A stretch of DNA of 64,000 nucleotides. Origin: Streptomyces mirabilis. Lineage in GTDB: Bacteria; Actinomycetota; Actinomycetes; Streptomycetales; Streptomycetaceae. Of the stretch, positions 8,004 to 17,723 are shown piece after piece. Position numbers and translations under genes: made by a program. Each line of letters opens with the position of its first letter. The stretch's first letter is position 1. Below the pieces are notes generated by a model. It was not told where the DNA came from, ran no database searches, and saw nothing but the letters and a program-made list of their open reading frames with translations. Where the stretch lies: assembly GCF_039503195.1 (NCBI RefSeq), contig NZ_JBCJKP010000001.1:2852001-2916000 (forward strand). The letters are read 5' to 3'.

Positions 8004-8765
8004 ATGACCGCGGAAGAACGTCAGCGGGAGATCGTCAGGGCCGCCCGCCGTACCGGCGCGGTCGACGTCACCGCGCTCGCAGCCGAACTGGGCGTCGCCA
8101 AGGAGACCGTACGACGCGACCTGCGCGCCCTGGAGGACCACGGCCTGGTCCGCCGCACCCACGGCGGCGCCTACCCCGTGGAGAGCGCCGGGTTCGAGAC
8201 GACGCTCGCCTTCCGCGCCACCAGCCATGTGCCCGAGAAGCGCCGGATCGCGAGCGCCGCGGCCGAGCTGCTCGGGGACGCTGAGACCGTGTTCATCGAC
8301 GAGGGGTTCACCCCGCAGCTCATCGCCGAGGCACTCCCCAAGGACCGGCCACTGACCGTGGTCACCGCCTCCCTGGCCACGGCGGGCGCGCTCGCCGAGG
8401 CCGACCACACCAGCGTCCTGCTGCTCGGCGGCCGGGTCCGCCCCGGCACGCTCGCGACCGTGGACCACTGGACGACGAAGATGCTCGCCGGCTTCGTCAT
8501 CGACCTCGCGTACATCGGCGCCAACGGCATCTCCCGCGAACACGGCCTCACCACCCCCGACCCGGCGGTCAGCGAGGTCAAGGCCCAGGCGATCAGGGCC
8601 TCCCGGCGCACGGTCTTCGCGGGCGTGCACACCAAGTTCGGGGCGGTCAGCTTCTGCCGCTTCGCGGAGATCACCGCCCTGGAAGCGATCGTCACGAGCA
8701 CGCTGCTTCCGGCGTCGGAGGCACACCGGTACTCCTTGCAAGGCCCCCAGGTCATCCGAGTCTGA
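8004..8765 (+). CDS. DeoR/GlpR-family transcriptional regulator
   Basis: A 253-residue regulator with an N-terminal DeoR helix-turn-helix (RQREIVRAARRTGAVDVTAL, then LGVAKETVRRDLRALEDHGL, residues 5-52) and the HGGA hinge, followed by a DeoRC sugar-phosphate-sensing domain containing VFIDEGFT and LLLGGRVRPGTL. DeoR proteins usually repress sugar or polyol operons until a phosphorylated sugar binds. It heads the operon of binding protein, two permeases and zinc dehydrogenase. The ATG at 8004 fits the usual family start; a GTG at 7995 nine bases upstream is a real alternative because GGGAG lies close before it. Confidence 0.88.
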   Translation: MTAEERQREIVRAARRTGAVDVTALAAELGVAKETVRRDLRALEDHGLVRRTHGGAYPVESAGFETTLAFRATSHVPEKRRIASAAAELLGDAETVFIDEGFTPQLIAEALPKDRPLTVVTASLATAGALAEADHTSVLLLGGRVRPGTLATVDHWTTKMLAGFVIDLAYIGANGISREHGLTTPDPAVSEVKAQAIRASRRTVFAGVHTKFGAVSFCRFAEITALEAIVTSTLLPASEAHRYSLQGPQVIRV

Positions 8766-8843
8766 AAACCCAACTCACCCACTACAAGGGCACAGCCATA
8801 CCCAAGAAAGCCCTTTATCTCCCTATACGTCCAGGAGCGATCC

Positions 8844-10211
8844 ATGCGAACCCAGAGCCGACGGAGGCCGCGCGCACTCGCCGCGGTCGCCGCAGGGACG
8901 CTGCTCGCCCCGCTGCTCTCCGGCTGTTGGGTCGGAGCGGGCGGGTCGGGGTCGGGCGGCGACTCCATCAACGTCCTGATGGTCAACAACCCGCAGATGG
9001 TGGAGCTGCAGAAGCTCACCAAGGCGCACTTCACCAAAGAGACCGGCATCAAGGTGAACTTCACCGTGCTGCCGGAGAACGACGTCCGCGACAAGATCAG
9101 CCAGGACTTCGCCAACCAGGCCGGCCAGTACGACGTCGCCACGCTCTCCAACTACGAGATACCGATCTACGCCCGCAACGGCTGGCTGCACGACATGGAC
9201 TCCTACGTACGCCAGGACAGCGGCTACGACGAGCAGGACATCCTCGCCCCCATGCGGCAGTCCCTGACGGCCGCCGACGGCAAGCTCTACGGGCAGCCGT
9301 TCTACGGCGAGTCGTCCTTCCTGATGTACCGCAAGGACGTCTTCGCCCAGAAGGGCCTGACGATGCCCGACCACCCGACCTGGGAGCAGGTGGGACAGCT
9401 GGCCGCCGAGGCCGACGGCGCCCAGTCCGGCATGAAGGGCATCTGTCTGCGCGGCCTGCCCGGCTGGGGCGAGCTCATGGCACCCCTCACCACCGTCGTG
9501 AACACCTTCGGCGGCACCTGGTTCGACAAGGACTGGAAGGCCCGTCTCGACTCCCCCGAGTTCGAGAAGGCGACGAAGTTCTACGTGGACCTCGTACGGG
9601 GGCACGGCGAGTCCGGCGCCGCCCAGTCCGGCTTCGCCGAGTGCCTCAACAACATGACCCAGGGCAAGACCGCCATGTGGTACGACGCCACCTCCGCGGC
9701 GGGCTCCCTGGAGGCGTCCGACTCCCCGGTCAAGGGCAAGATCGGCTACGTACCCGCACCCGTCGAGAAGACCAAGTCCTCCGGCTGGCTCTACACCTGG
9801 GCCTGGGGCCTGCAGAAGGCCTCCCACAACTCCGACAAGGCCTGGAAGTTCATCTCCTGGGCCTCCAGCAAGCAGTACGAACAGCTGGTCGGGGACACGA
9901 TCGGCTGGTCCAACGTGCCGGCCGGCAAGCGCGCCTCCACCTACACGAACGCCGCGTACACCAAGGAGGCCGCCGCCTTCCAGGAGATGACCCGCGAGGC
10001 CATCGAGGGCGCCCGGCCGCGTGACCCGGGCGTGCAGCCGCGCCCCGCGCCCGGCATCCAGTTCGTCGGCATCCCCGAGTTCACCGACCTCGGCACCAAG
10101 GTCTCGCAGGAGATCAGCGCGGCCATCGCCGGACGCCAGTCCGTCGACTCGGCCCTGAAGAAGGCCCAGAAACTCGCCGAGAAGATCTCCAAGGAGTACG
10201 AGGGACGATGA
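8844..10211 (+). CDS. Sugar/polyol ABC transporter substrate-binding lipoprotein
   Basis: A 455-residue family 1 extracellular solute-binding protein anchored as a lipoprotein: positively charged N-terminus, hydrophobic stretch and lipobox LLSGC (Cys about residue 31), followed by a glycine/serine linker. The mature part has the usual MVNNPQMVELQKLTKAHF opening, the GKLYGQPFYGESSFLMYRKD segment and the W-rich C-lobe (GWLYTWAWGLQKAS). It delivers a sugar or polyol to the two permeases encoded next, whose first ATG overlaps its stop codon. With a sorbitol-dehydrogenase-like enzyme at the end of the operon, a polyol such as sorbitol or mannitol is the likeliest ligand, but this is inference. Confidence 0.88.
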   Translation: MRTQSRRRPRALAAVAAGTLLAPLLSGCWVGAGGSGSGGDSINVLMVNNPQMVELQKLTKAHFTKETGIKVNFTVLPENDVRDKISQDFANQAGQYDVATLSNYEIPIYARNGWLHDMDSYVRQDSGYDEQDILAPMRQSLTAADGKLYGQPFYGESSFLMYRKDVFAQKGLTMPDHPTWEQVGQLAAEADGAQSGMKGICLRGLPGWGELMAPLTTVVNTFGGTWFDKDWKARLDSPEFEKATKFYVDLVRGHGESGAAQSGFAECLNNMTQGKTAMWYDATSAAGSLEASDSPVKGKIGYVPAPVEKTKSSGWLYTWAWGLQKASHNSDKAWKFISWASSKQYEQLVGDTIGWSNVPAGKRASTYTNAAYTKEAAAFQEMTREAIEGARPRDPGVQPRPAPGIQFVGIPEFTDLGTKVSQEISAAIAGRQSVDSALKKAQKLAEKISKEYEGR

Positions 10212-11146
10212 CCGCCACGACAACGGCCCCCGTGGCCGCCACTCCCGTACACACCCTGGGAAAGCCGTCCAACCGGCTGCGCGCCTGGGCCACCCGCGCC
10301 CCGCTGCTCCCCGCCCTGGTCTTCATGGTCGCCGTGACCCAGCTCCCCTTCGTGGCCACGCTGGTGATCTCCTTCTTCGACTGGAACGCGCTCTACCCCA
10401 AGGCCCGCCACTTCACCGGCCTCTCCAACTACTCGGACGTCCTGACCGACCCCGACCTGCGCCACTCCGTCTGGACGACGATCCTCCTGACGGCGGCCGT
10501 GGTCGTCGCCAGCCTGGTCATCGGCCTGGGTCTGGCCCTGCTCCTGGACCGCAGGTTCCGCGGCCGGGGCATCGTCAGAACGCTCCTCATCGCCCCCTTC
10601 CTGGTGGTCCCGGTGGCCGCGGCCCTGCTCTGGAAGCACGTGCTCTACAACCCGGAGTACGGCCTTCTCAACGGACTGCTGCACTACGTCGGCGGCCCCC
10701 AGCCGGACTGGATCTCGGGCACCCCGCTGCTGGCCGTCGAGGCCTCGCTGGTCTGGCAGTGGACGCCGTTCATGATGCTGATCCTCCTGGCCGGCCTGCA
10801 GAGCCGCGACCACCAGCAGATCGAGGCCGCCCGGGTGGACGGCGCGAGCGACTGGCAGGTCTTCCGCCATCTCACCCTCCCCCACCTGCGCCGCTACCTG
10901 GAGCTCGGCGCCCTGCTGGGCTCGATCTACATCGTCCAGAACTTCGACGCGGTCTTCACCCTCACGTCCGGCGGCCTGGGGACGGCGAACCTCCCCTACA
11001 CCGTCTACCAGAGCTTCTACCAGGCCCACGAGAACGGCCTCGCCTCCGCCGCGGGCGTCCTGGTCGTCATCGGTTCGATCATCATCGCGACCTTCGCCCT
11101 GCGCGTGGTCTCGTCCCTGTTCCGCGAGGAGGTGTCCCGCGCATGA
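10208..11146 (+). CDS. Sugar ABC transporter permease, MalF type
   Basis: A 312-residue inner-membrane permease with about six transmembrane helices beginning LPALVFMVAVTQLPFVATLV. The EAA loop that docks on the ATPase is visible as QIEAARVDGASDWQVFRHLTLPHL near residues 205-224. Its start overlaps the binding-protein stop and its own stop overlaps the next permease start (ATGA at 11143-11146). No ATPase gene accompanies the operon, so energy probably comes from a shared MsiK-type ATPase encoded elsewhere, as is known for several Streptomyces sugar importers. Confidence 0.9.
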   Translation: MTATTTAPVAATPVHTLGKPSNRLRAWATRAPLLPALVFMVAVTQLPFVATLVISFFDWNALYPKARHFTGLSNYSDVLTDPDLRHSVWTTILLTAAVVVASLVIGLGLALLLDRRFRGRGIVRTLLIAPFLVVPVAAALLWKHVLYNPEYGLLNGLLHYVGGPQPDWISGTPLLAVEASLVWQWTPFMMLILLAGLQSRDHQQIEAARVDGASDWQVFRHLTLPHLRRYLELGALLGSIYIVQNFDAVFTLTSGGLGTANLPYTVYQSFYQAHENGLASAAGVLVVIGSIIIATFALRVVSSLFREEVSRA

Positions 11147-11994
11147 GCGCCACCACGATCCGCGTACGACCCCGGCGTGCCCGGGGAACGGGCCTGGGCC
11201 TGCTGGCCTGGCTGCTCGGTGTGCTGTTCTTCCTGCCCATCGCGTGGATGGCCCTGACGTCGTTCCACTCGGAGTCGGACGCGGCGACCAACCCGCCGTC
11301 CTTCGGCGCCGCCCTCACCCTCGACGGCTACCGCGACTTCTTCGGCACGGGCGGCGGCGCGAGCCCCTGGCCGGCGCTGCTCAACTCGACGGTGGCCTCG
11401 GTGGTATCCACCCTCTGTGTCCTCCTGCTGGCCTTCCCGGCGGCGTACGCACTCTCCATCCGCCCGGTGAAGAAATGGACGGACGTCCTGTTCTTCTTCC
11501 TGTCGACGAAGATGCTGCCGGTGGTCGCGGGCCTCCTCCCGATCTACCTCTTCGCGAAGAACACCGGAATGCTGGACAACATCTGGCTCCTGGTCATCCT
11601 CTACACCTCCATGAACCTGCCGATCGCGGTGTGGATGATGCAGTCGTTCCTCGCCGAGGTACCGGTGGCGGTGATCGAGGCGGCCCAGATCGACGGCGCG
11701 AAACTGCCGACGATCCTGGCCCGGGTCGTAGCCCCCATAGCCCTCCCCGGCATCGCGGCCACGGCCCTGATCTGCTTCATCTTCAGCTGGAACGAACTGC
11801 TGTTCGCCCGCGTGCTGACCGGTGTGGTCGCCGAGACGGCCCCCGTCTTCCTGACCGGCTTCATCACCAGCCAGGGCCTGTTCCTGGCCAAGGTGTGCGC
11901 CGCGTCGCTCGTCATCTCCCTGCCGGTGCTCGCCGCGGGGTTCGCCGCCCAGGACAAACTGGTCCAGGGCCTGTCCTTGGGAGCCGTCAAATGA
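11143..11994 (+). CDS. Sugar ABC transporter permease, MalG type
   Basis: A 283-residue second permease of the same importer. It starts at the ATG overlapping the previous stop; a longer in-frame extension is antisense-free but unnecessary. The first helix is LLAWLLGVLFFLPIAWMALT, and the EAA-type motif is VIEAAQIDGAKLPTILARVVAPI near residues 183-205. It pairs with the MalF-type subunit to form the membrane channel. Its stop overlaps the dehydrogenase ATG, so all four structural genes of the operon are translationally linked. Confidence 0.9.
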   Translation: MSATTIRVRPRRARGTGLGLLAWLLGVLFFLPIAWMALTSFHSESDAATNPPSFGAALTLDGYRDFFGTGGGASPWPALLNSTVASVVSTLCVLLLAFPAAYALSIRPVKKWTDVLFFFLSTKMLPVVAGLLPIYLFAKNTGMLDNIWLLVILYTSMNLPIAVWMMQSFLAEVPVAVIEAAQIDGAKLPTILARVVAPIALPGIAATALICFIFSWNELLFARVLTGVVAETAPVFLTGFITSQGLFLAKVCAASLVISLPVLAAGFAAQDKLVQGLSLGAVK

Positions 11995-12980
11995 AGGCCG
12001 CCGTCATCGAGTCCGTGGGCCGCGCCGTCGTCACCGAGGTCCCGGACCCGACGCCGGGCCCCCGCGAGGTCGTCGTCGAGGTCGCCGCCTGCGGCCTGTG
12101 CGGCACGGACCTGCACATCCTCCAGGGCGAGTTCGCGCCGAAGCTGCCGATCGTGCCCGGGCACGAGTTCGCCGGCGAGGTGGTCGGGGCCGGCGCCCAG
12201 GTCACGGAGATCTCGATCGGCGACCGCGTGGCGGTGGACCCCTCCCTCTACTGCTACGAGTGCCGCTACTGCCGTGCGGGCCACAACAACCTCTGCGAAC
12301 GCTGGGCCGCGATCGGCGTCACCACGGCCGGCGGGGCCGCGCAGTACGCGGTGGCCCCGGTGGCGAACTGTGTGAAGCTGCCCGAGCACGTACGCACCCA
12401 GGACGCGGCCTTGGTGGAGCCGCTGTCGTGCGCGGTACGCGGCTACGACGTCCTGCGGTCCCGCCTGGGAGCCCATGTCCTGATCTACGGCTCGGGGACG
12501 ATGGGCCTGATGATGCTGGAGCTGGCCAAGCGGACCGGCGCGGCGAGCGTGGACGTGGTGGACCTGAACGCGGCCCGACTGGAGACGGCACGCACGCTCG
12601 GTGTCTCGGGGTCGGCGGCGAACGCGGACGAGCTGGACCGGCCGCAGGGCTGGGACGTCGTCGTCGACGCGACCGGCAACGCGGCGGCCATCCAGGACGG
12701 CCTGGACCGGGTGGCCAAGGCGGGCACGTTCCTCCAGTTCGGGGTCGCCGACTACGCCACCCGCGTGACGATCGACCCGTACCGCATCTACAACCAGGAG
12801 ATCACCATCACCGGTTCGATGGCGGTGCTGCACAGCTTCGAGCGGGCGGCGGAGCTGTTCGCGAACGGCGTGCTCGACCCGGAGATCTTCATCAGCGACC
12901 GGATCGAGCTGGAGCGGTATCCGCAGGCGCTGGAGCAGTTCGCGGCCGGGGTGGGCAGGAAGATCGTGGTGGTTCCGTAG
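11991..12980 (+). CDS. Zinc-dependent medium-chain (sorbitol-type) dehydrogenase
   Basis: A 329-residue MDR enzyme that should oxidise a polyol or secondary alcohol with NAD(P)+. The catalytic zinc site is seen in AACGLCGTDLH and GHEFAGEV, and the structural zinc lobe in CYECRYCRAGHNNLC (four cysteines). A Rossmann fold follows (LIYGSGTMGLMMLELAKRTGA, residues 161-181, then VDVVDLNAARL). It is the last gene of the DeoR-binding protein-permease operon and starts within the stop codon of the second permease. That arrangement points to a transported polyol being oxidised on entry. Which polyol cannot be told from the sequence. Confidence 0.88.
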   Translation: MKAAVIESVGRAVVTEVPDPTPGPREVVVEVAACGLCGTDLHILQGEFAPKLPIVPGHEFAGEVVGAGAQVTEISIGDRVAVDPSLYCYECRYCRAGHNNLCERWAAIGVTTAGGAAQYAVAPVANCVKLPEHVRTQDAALVEPLSCAVRGYDVLRSRLGAHVLIYGSGTMGLMMLELAKRTGAASVDVVDLNAARLETARTLGVSGSAANADELDRPQGWDVVVDATGNAAAIQDGLDRVAKAGTFLQFGVADYATRVTIDPYRIYNQEITITGSMAVLHSFERAAELFANGVLDPEIFISDRIELERYPQALEQFAAGVGRKIVVVP

Positions 12981-13083
12981 TCCGCGGGAGGGGTTGCGAG
13001 CCGGGGATGTCACGGCTGGGCCAATTGGCCGCTTGGTAAGGGAACGGCAAAATGGTCTCGCTCGTTCACGAGGCATGACAGCT

Positions 13084-14292
13084 ATGACCCCCGGCTCGAA
13101 CATCCCTCTCTCCGCCGCGCGCGTGACGGTGGACGTCGCCGCCCCCGTGCGGCTCGACGTATCGGGCCTGCTGCTCACCGCCGACGGCAAGGTGCGCTCC
13201 GACGACGACTTCATCTTCTACAACCAGCCGACGGGACCGGGCGTGACGTACCGCTCCGGCGGCGGTGCGGCCCCCGACGCGATCACCGTCGACACCGGCG
13301 CCGTCCCGCCGGGCATCGAGAAGATCGTGGTCACCGCGAGCCCGGACGCCGCGGGCCAGACCTTCCAGGGCATCGAACCGACGGCCACGATCCGCAACGC
13401 GGACGACAACAGCGTCCTGGGCTCGTTCACGCCCCCGCAGCTCGGCACCGAGACGGCACTGGTGGTCGTGGAGATCTATCTCCGCAACGGCGCCTGGAAG
13501 GCCCGCGCGGTCGGCCAGGGATACGCGAACGGCCTCGCGGGCATCGCCACGGACTTCGGCGTCTCGGTGGAGGAACCGGCCCCGGCGCCGGTGGCCCCGC
13601 CGGTGCAGGCGACGGCCCCCGTCACCCCGCCCGCCCCGGCGATGCAGGCCCCGGTGGCACCCCCGGCACCCGCCGCGCCCCCGGCCCCGCCCGCCGCACC
13701 GCCGATCGGCGCCGGAAAGATCAACCTCGACAAGGGCCGCGTCAGCCTCCAGAAGAACCAGACGGTCTCCCTGGTCAAGGGCGGCCGCCCGTTCCTCTCC
13801 CAGGTCAAGATGGGCCTCGGCTGGGAGCCCGCGTTCCGCGGCAAGGACATCGACCTGGACGCCTCGGTCATCGCCTACGGCCCGCAGCGCAATCACATCG
13901 ACAGCTGCTACTTCGGCAAGCTGTCCATCCTGAACGGCGCGATCAAGCACTCCGGCGACAACCTCACGGGCGAGGGCGGCGGTGACGACGAGGTGATCGT
14001 GGTCGACCTCGGCCGCCTCCCCCAGGAGGCGACCGGCCTCGTCTTCACGGTCAACTCCTTCTCCGGCCAGAAGTTCACCGAGGTCGCCAAGGCCTACTGC
14101 CGTCTCCTGGACGCCGCCACCGGCGAGGAACTGGTCCGCTTCGACCTCACCGGCGCCGAGCCACAGACGGGCGTGATGATGGCGAAATTGATCAAGCAGT
14201 TCTCCGGCGAGTGGGAGATGACGGCGATGGGCGACTTCGTGAAGTCGCGTACGGTCCGCGGCATGGTGAAGCCCGCGGCCCAGTCCCTCTGA
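13084..14292 (+). CDS. Double TerD-domain tellurium-resistance/stress protein
   Basis: A 402-residue protein with two TerD-like calcium-binding beta-sandwich domains joined by a Pro/Ala linker (about residues 165-215). Domain 1 starts MTPGSNIPLSAARV and contains SDDDFIFYNQP; domain 2 starts INLDKGRVSLQKNQTVSLVK and contains DLDASVIAYG and EVIVVDLGRLPQ. TerD proteins act with Ter ATPases and phosphatase-like partners in stress and tellurite response; in Streptomyces they are numerous and often single. No other ter gene is adjacent. The ATG at 13084 gives the usual family N-terminus; an ATG at 13075 lies too close to the GAGG to be favoured. Confidence 0.85.
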   Translation: MTPGSNIPLSAARVTVDVAAPVRLDVSGLLLTADGKVRSDDDFIFYNQPTGPGVTYRSGGGAAPDAITVDTGAVPPGIEKIVVTASPDAAGQTFQGIEPTATIRNADDNSVLGSFTPPQLGTETALVVVEIYLRNGAWKARAVGQGYANGLAGIATDFGVSVEEPAPAPVAPPVQATAPVTPPAPAMQAPVAPPAPAAPPAPPAAPPIGAGKINLDKGRVSLQKNQTVSLVKGGRPFLSQVKMGLGWEPAFRGKDIDLDASVIAYGPQRNHIDSCYFGKLSILNGAIKHSGDNLTGEGGGDDEVIVVDLGRLPQEATGLVFTVNSFSGQKFTEVAKAYCRLLDAATGEELVRFDLTGAEPQTGVMMAKLIKQFSGEWEMTAMGDFVKSRTVRGMVKPAAQSL

Positions 14293-14489
14293 CCTGCAGC
14301 CGCCCACCCTCCGAAGGGGCCGTGGCGGTACGTCGCAAGCCCGTCGCTACGTTCGGATCGAGCAGCGGCTCCCTTGCCCGGCCCACGTCTGATCCAGCGG
14401 CGACGGGCTCGACGTACCGGCACGGCCCCGACCCACCACAGCAGGACGGCGCACCACCGGACAACACCCCGCCGGACAGCACCCCGCCG

Positions 14490-15056
14490 CTACGGCCGCA
14501 GCCCCTCCGTCAGCAGGGACAGATACCGGCGGATCTGCTTGCCCTGACCGTTCGCCAACTCCGAGGCCGTGGCAACCCCGTGGGCCAGCCGCAGCACCTC
14601 GATCGGCTCGATGTCCTGACGGAGGGTCCCCTCCCGCTGCGCCGCCTCGACCAGCCGCTGCGCCGCCCCCTTCATGGAAGTGCCGCAGGCCGTGAGCGCG
14701 GCCCTGCTGCCGTCCGTGACGGCCGAGCCCAGCAAGGCCTTCATTCCGCGTACCTGGATCGTGCCGACGCACAGCTCGTAGAGCCACTCCGCCAGCGCCT
14801 CGCCCGGGGGCAGCTCCTTCGCGATCTCGTCGGCCCGCGCCCCGAGCGCCTCGATCCGGTCGACGTACGCCGCCTCCAGCAACGCCTGCCGCGTCGGGAA
14901 GTGCCGGTACAGCGTGCCGGACCCGACGCCCGCCCGCTTGGCGATGTCGTCGAGCGACGCGCCTTCCCCGTGCTCGGCGAACGCCTCGGCCGCCACCTTC
15001 AGCAACCGCTCGTAGTTGCGCCGAGCGTCCGCGCGCATGGGCTTGACCTGCGTCAT
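14490..15056 (-). CDS. TetR-family repressor of the adjacent MFS exporter
   Basis: A 188-residue TetR regulator. The helix-turn-helix occupies residues 10-56 (LLKVAAEAFAEHG, then ASLDDIAKRAGVGSGTLYRHF), followed by a helical ligand domain. It is divergent from an EmrB/QacA-type exporter, with a near-perfect 23-bp palindrome between them at 15106-15128 that it very likely binds. Such pairs are induced by the exported drug, which releases the repressor. The ATG at 15056 follows an AAGGAG element. The 14293-14489 gap between the TerD gene and this gene holds nothing recognisable. Confidence 0.9.
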   Translation of the reverse strand: MTQVKPMRADARRNYERLLKVAAEAFAEHGEGASLDDIAKRAGVGSGTLYRHFPTRQALLEAAYVDRIEALGARADEIAKELPPGEALAEWLYELCVGTIQVRGMKALLGSAVTDGSRAALTACGTSMKGAAQRLVEAAQREGTLRQDIEPIEVLRLAHGVATASELANGQGKQIRRYLSLLTEGLRP

Positions 15057-15105
15057 TCAGATACTCCTTGCGAACCGGGGACCCCCTCCGTATCTTAGCG
15101 AGGGT

Positions 15106-15128
15106 TAAACGGAGACAGTCCCCGCTTA
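15106..15128. promoter_or_regulatory. TetR operator, 23-bp palindrome
   Basis: Half sites TAAnCGGnGAC and GTCnCCGnTTA mirror each other around a single central base; 18 of 22 paired positions match. It lies between the divergent TetR and MFS starts, next to a TATCTT/TTAGCG promoter-like segment, in the usual place for a shared operator. Confidence 0.75.
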
Positions 15129-15193
15129 TCTCGCGGGCAGTCCGTGCTGCCCGTGTGCACCTTCGTCCGGGGACGCCAGACCGGGAGAACGCC

Positions 15194-16642
15194 TTGTCCA
15201 CCTCGTCCACCCCGTCCGCACCACCCACCACCGACGCTCTCTCCGCACCACCCCAACCCGCCAGGCTCGGCGCCGTCCTGTTCGTCATCGTCACCGCCTA
15301 CCTGATGGTCGGCGTGGACTCCACGGTCGTCAATGTCGCACTGCCCGACATCCAGAAGGACCTGCACTTCAGCCCGACCGGCCTGTCCTGGGTGCTCAAC
15401 GCGTACACCCTCACCTTCGGCGGCCTGCTCCTGCTCGGCGGCCGGGTCGGCGACATCGCGGGCCGCCGCCGCACCCTGACCATCGGCGTCCTGCTCTTCG
15501 CCGGATCCTCCCTGCTCGGCGGTCTCGCCACCGAAAACGCCTGGCTGCTCACGGCGCGCGCCCTCCAGGGCGTCGGCGCCGCCCTCACCGCGCCCAGCAC
15601 CCTCGCGCTGATCACCACGAACTTCCCCGACGGTCCGCGCCGCCACCACGCCCTGGGCATCTACGCGTCGATGGCGGGCATCGGCGCCTCCATCGGCCTG
15701 GTCCTCGGCGGCATGCTCACCTCCTGGGCGTCCTGGCGCTGGGCCCTGCTGATCAACGTACCGATCGGCATCGCGGTCGCCGTCGCCCTGCCCCGCTTCG
15801 TCACCGAGACCCCGCGCCACGCGGGCCGCTTCGACGCGGCGGGGGCACTCGCCGGCACGGCAGGGATGACCTCGCTGGTGTACGCGTTCATCCGGGTCTC
15901 GGAGGAGAGCTGGTCCGACACCCAGGCGCTGCTGGGCTTCAGTTCGGCGGCGGCGCTGCTGGTGGGCTTCACATGGATCGAGTCCCGCGCGGACCAGCCG
16001 ATCATGCCGCTGCACCTGTTCGCGAGCCGCAATCGCGCGGGCGGCTACGCGGGCGTACTGCTGCTGCCCGCGGGCATGTTCGGCGCTTTCTACTTCCTCA
16101 CCCTGATCTGCCAGCAGGTCCTGGGGTACAGCCCGCTCCGCGCGGGATTCGCCTTCCTGCCCATGACCCTGGCGATGTTCACGGTCGTACGCTTCGTGCC
16201 CCGGCTGCTCGCGCGGCTCGGCGCCAAGCCGGTGCTGCTCACCGGCATGGCCCTGCTCGTCGTCGCGGCCGCGTGGCTGTGGCGGCTGCGGCCCGACGAC
16301 GGCTACCTCACCGGCCTGTTCGGCCCGCTGGTGCTGATGGGCGTGGGCGTCGGCCTGAGTTTCATGCCGCTCAACGCGACGATCCTCGCGGGCATCGAGC
16401 CACGGGAGGCGGGCGCCGCCTCCGGGTTGCTGCAGACCCTGCAGTGGCTCGGCGGCACCCTCGGCCTCTCCATCCTGGTCACGGTCTTCGGCACGGCGGC
16501 ACGGCACGCCCACGGCTCCCCGTCCGACATCCTCACCGAGGGTGCGGCCCGCGCGTTCGGCATCGGCTCCCTGATCGCGCTGACCGCCCTGCTCGTGTCG
16601 GCGTTCGTGATCACAGGCACCAGGCCGAAACACACCGCCTGA
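15194..16642 (+). CDS. DHA2-family MFS drug exporter (EmrB/QacA type)
   Basis: A 482-residue proton-driven exporter with about 14 transmembrane helices. Motifs: VGVDSTVVNVALPDIQ in helix 1 (motif D1), LGGRVGDIAGRRRTL (loop 2-3, motif A) and GAALTAPSTLALI (motif C region). The likely start is the TTG at 15194, six bases after GGGAG; upstream in-frame codons would run through the operator. It is divergently transcribed from its TetR repressor. Substrate is probably a hydrophobic drug or dye, but cannot be named. Confidence 0.88.
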   Translation: MSTSSTPSAPPTTDALSAPPQPARLGAVLFVIVTAYLMVGVDSTVVNVALPDIQKDLHFSPTGLSWVLNAYTLTFGGLLLLGGRVGDIAGRRRTLTIGVLLFAGSSLLGGLATENAWLLTARALQGVGAALTAPSTLALITTNFPDGPRRHHALGIYASMAGIGASIGLVLGGMLTSWASWRWALLINVPIGIAVAVALPRFVTETPRHAGRFDAAGALAGTAGMTSLVYAFIRVSEESWSDTQALLGFSSAAALLVGFTWIESRADQPIMPLHLFASRNRAGGYAGVLLLPAGMFGAFYFLTLICQQVLGYSPLRAGFAFLPMTLAMFTVVRFVPRLLARLGAKPVLLTGMALLVVAAAWLWRLRPDDGYLTGLFGPLVLMGVGVGLSFMPLNATILAGIEPREAGAASGLLQTLQWLGGTLGLSILVTVFGTAARHAHGSPSDILTEGAARAFGIGSLIALTALLVSAFVITGTRPKHTA

Positions 16643-16689
16643 GGAAATCCACCGCCCGAAGGAACCGACCGCCTGAAGAAACCCGGCAC

Positions 16690-17706
16690 CTAGAACAACG
16701 CGCTGTACGCGTTCAACGCCGGCTGTCCGCCCAGGTGGGCGTAGAGCACGGTGGACTCCCGCCCGATCTCCCCCCGCGTCACCAGATCCACCATCCCGGC
16801 CATCGACTTGCCCTCGTAGACGGGGTCGGTGACCATCCCCTCGGTGCGCGCCGCGAGCCGCATCGCCTCCAGCGTGGCCTCGTCCGGAATCCCGTACGTG
16901 CCCGCGTGGTACCGCTCGTCCAGCTCGACGTCCGCCTCCGTCAACTCCTTCCGTACGCCGATGAGCTGCCCGGTGCCGTGTGCGATCCGCGCGATCTGCG
17001 CACGGGTGCGGGCGGGCGCCGCCGACGCGTCGATCCCGAGGACGCGCCGCGGTCGCCCGCCCGCCTCCTCCAGGGCGGCGAACCCGGCGACCATGCCCGC
17101 CTGGGTCGACCCGGTCACCGAGCAGACCACGACGGTGTCGAAGAAGACGCCCAACTCCGACTCCTGCCCGGCCACTTCACTGGCCCATCCGGCGAACCCG
17201 AGACCGCCCAGCGGATGGTCCGACGCCCCGGCCGGAATGGCGTACGGCTTGCCGCCGCCCTCCTCGACCTCCCGCAGCGCCTGCTCCCAGCTCTCCTTGA
17301 AACCGATCCCGAACCCGGCCCGCACGAGCCGTACGTCGGCCCCGGCGAGGCGGCTGATGAGGATGTTGCCGACCTTGTCGTACACGGAGTCGGGCCACTC
17401 CACCCAACTCTCCTGCACGAGCACGCACTTGAGTCCCGCGTGGGCGGCCACGGCGGCGACCTGGCGCGTGTGGTTGGACTGCACGCCACCGATCGAGACG
17501 AGGGTGTCGCAGCCCTGGGCGAGCGCGTCGGCGACGAGGTACTCCAGCTTGCGGGTCTTGTTCCCGCCGTAGGCGACACCGGAGTTGCAGTCCTCCCGCT
17601 TGGCCCACAGGGAGGCACCACCGAGGTGCTTCGTCAGGCGCTCCAGCGGATGCACGGGCGAGGGCCCGAAGAGCAGGGGGTAACGCTCGTACGAGGAAAG
17701 GGACAT
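16690..17706 (-). CDS. acdS: 1-aminocyclopropane-1-carboxylate deaminase
   Basis: A 338-residue fold-type II PLP enzyme that cleaves the plant ethylene precursor ACC to 2-oxobutanoate and ammonia. The length and sequence fit Acd[18 protein letters not shown] holds the PLP lysine, [13 protein letters not shown] binds the substrate carboxylate, GSTQAGM binds the PLP phosphate, and [12 protein letters not shown] and the [14 protein letters not shown] end are conserved. D-cysteine desulfhydrase is the close alternative; the tyrosine and glutamate of the VYEGKS segment favour ACC deaminase. It suggests a plant-associated lifestyle. It stands alone, transcribed away from nothing obvious, with the HNH pseudogene upstream. 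Confidence 0.85.
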   Translation of the reverse strand: MSLSSYERYPLLFGPSPVHPLERLTKHLGGASLWAKREDCNSGVAYGGNKTRKLEYLVADALAQGCDTLVSIGGVQSNHTRQVAAVAAHAGLKCVLVQESWVEWPDSVYDKVGNILISRLAGADVRLVRAGFGIGFKESWEQALREVEEGGGKPYAIPAGASDHPLGGLGFAGWASEVAGQESELGVFFDTVVVCSVTGSTQAGMVAGFAALEEAGGRPRRVLGIDASAAPARTRAQIARIAHGTGQLIGVRKELTEADVELDERYHAGTYGIPDEATLEAMRLAARTEGMVTDPVYEGKSMAGMVDLVTRGEIGRESTVLYAHLGGQPALNAYSALF

Positions 17707-17723
17707 GGGTCGGGCCTGCCTCT

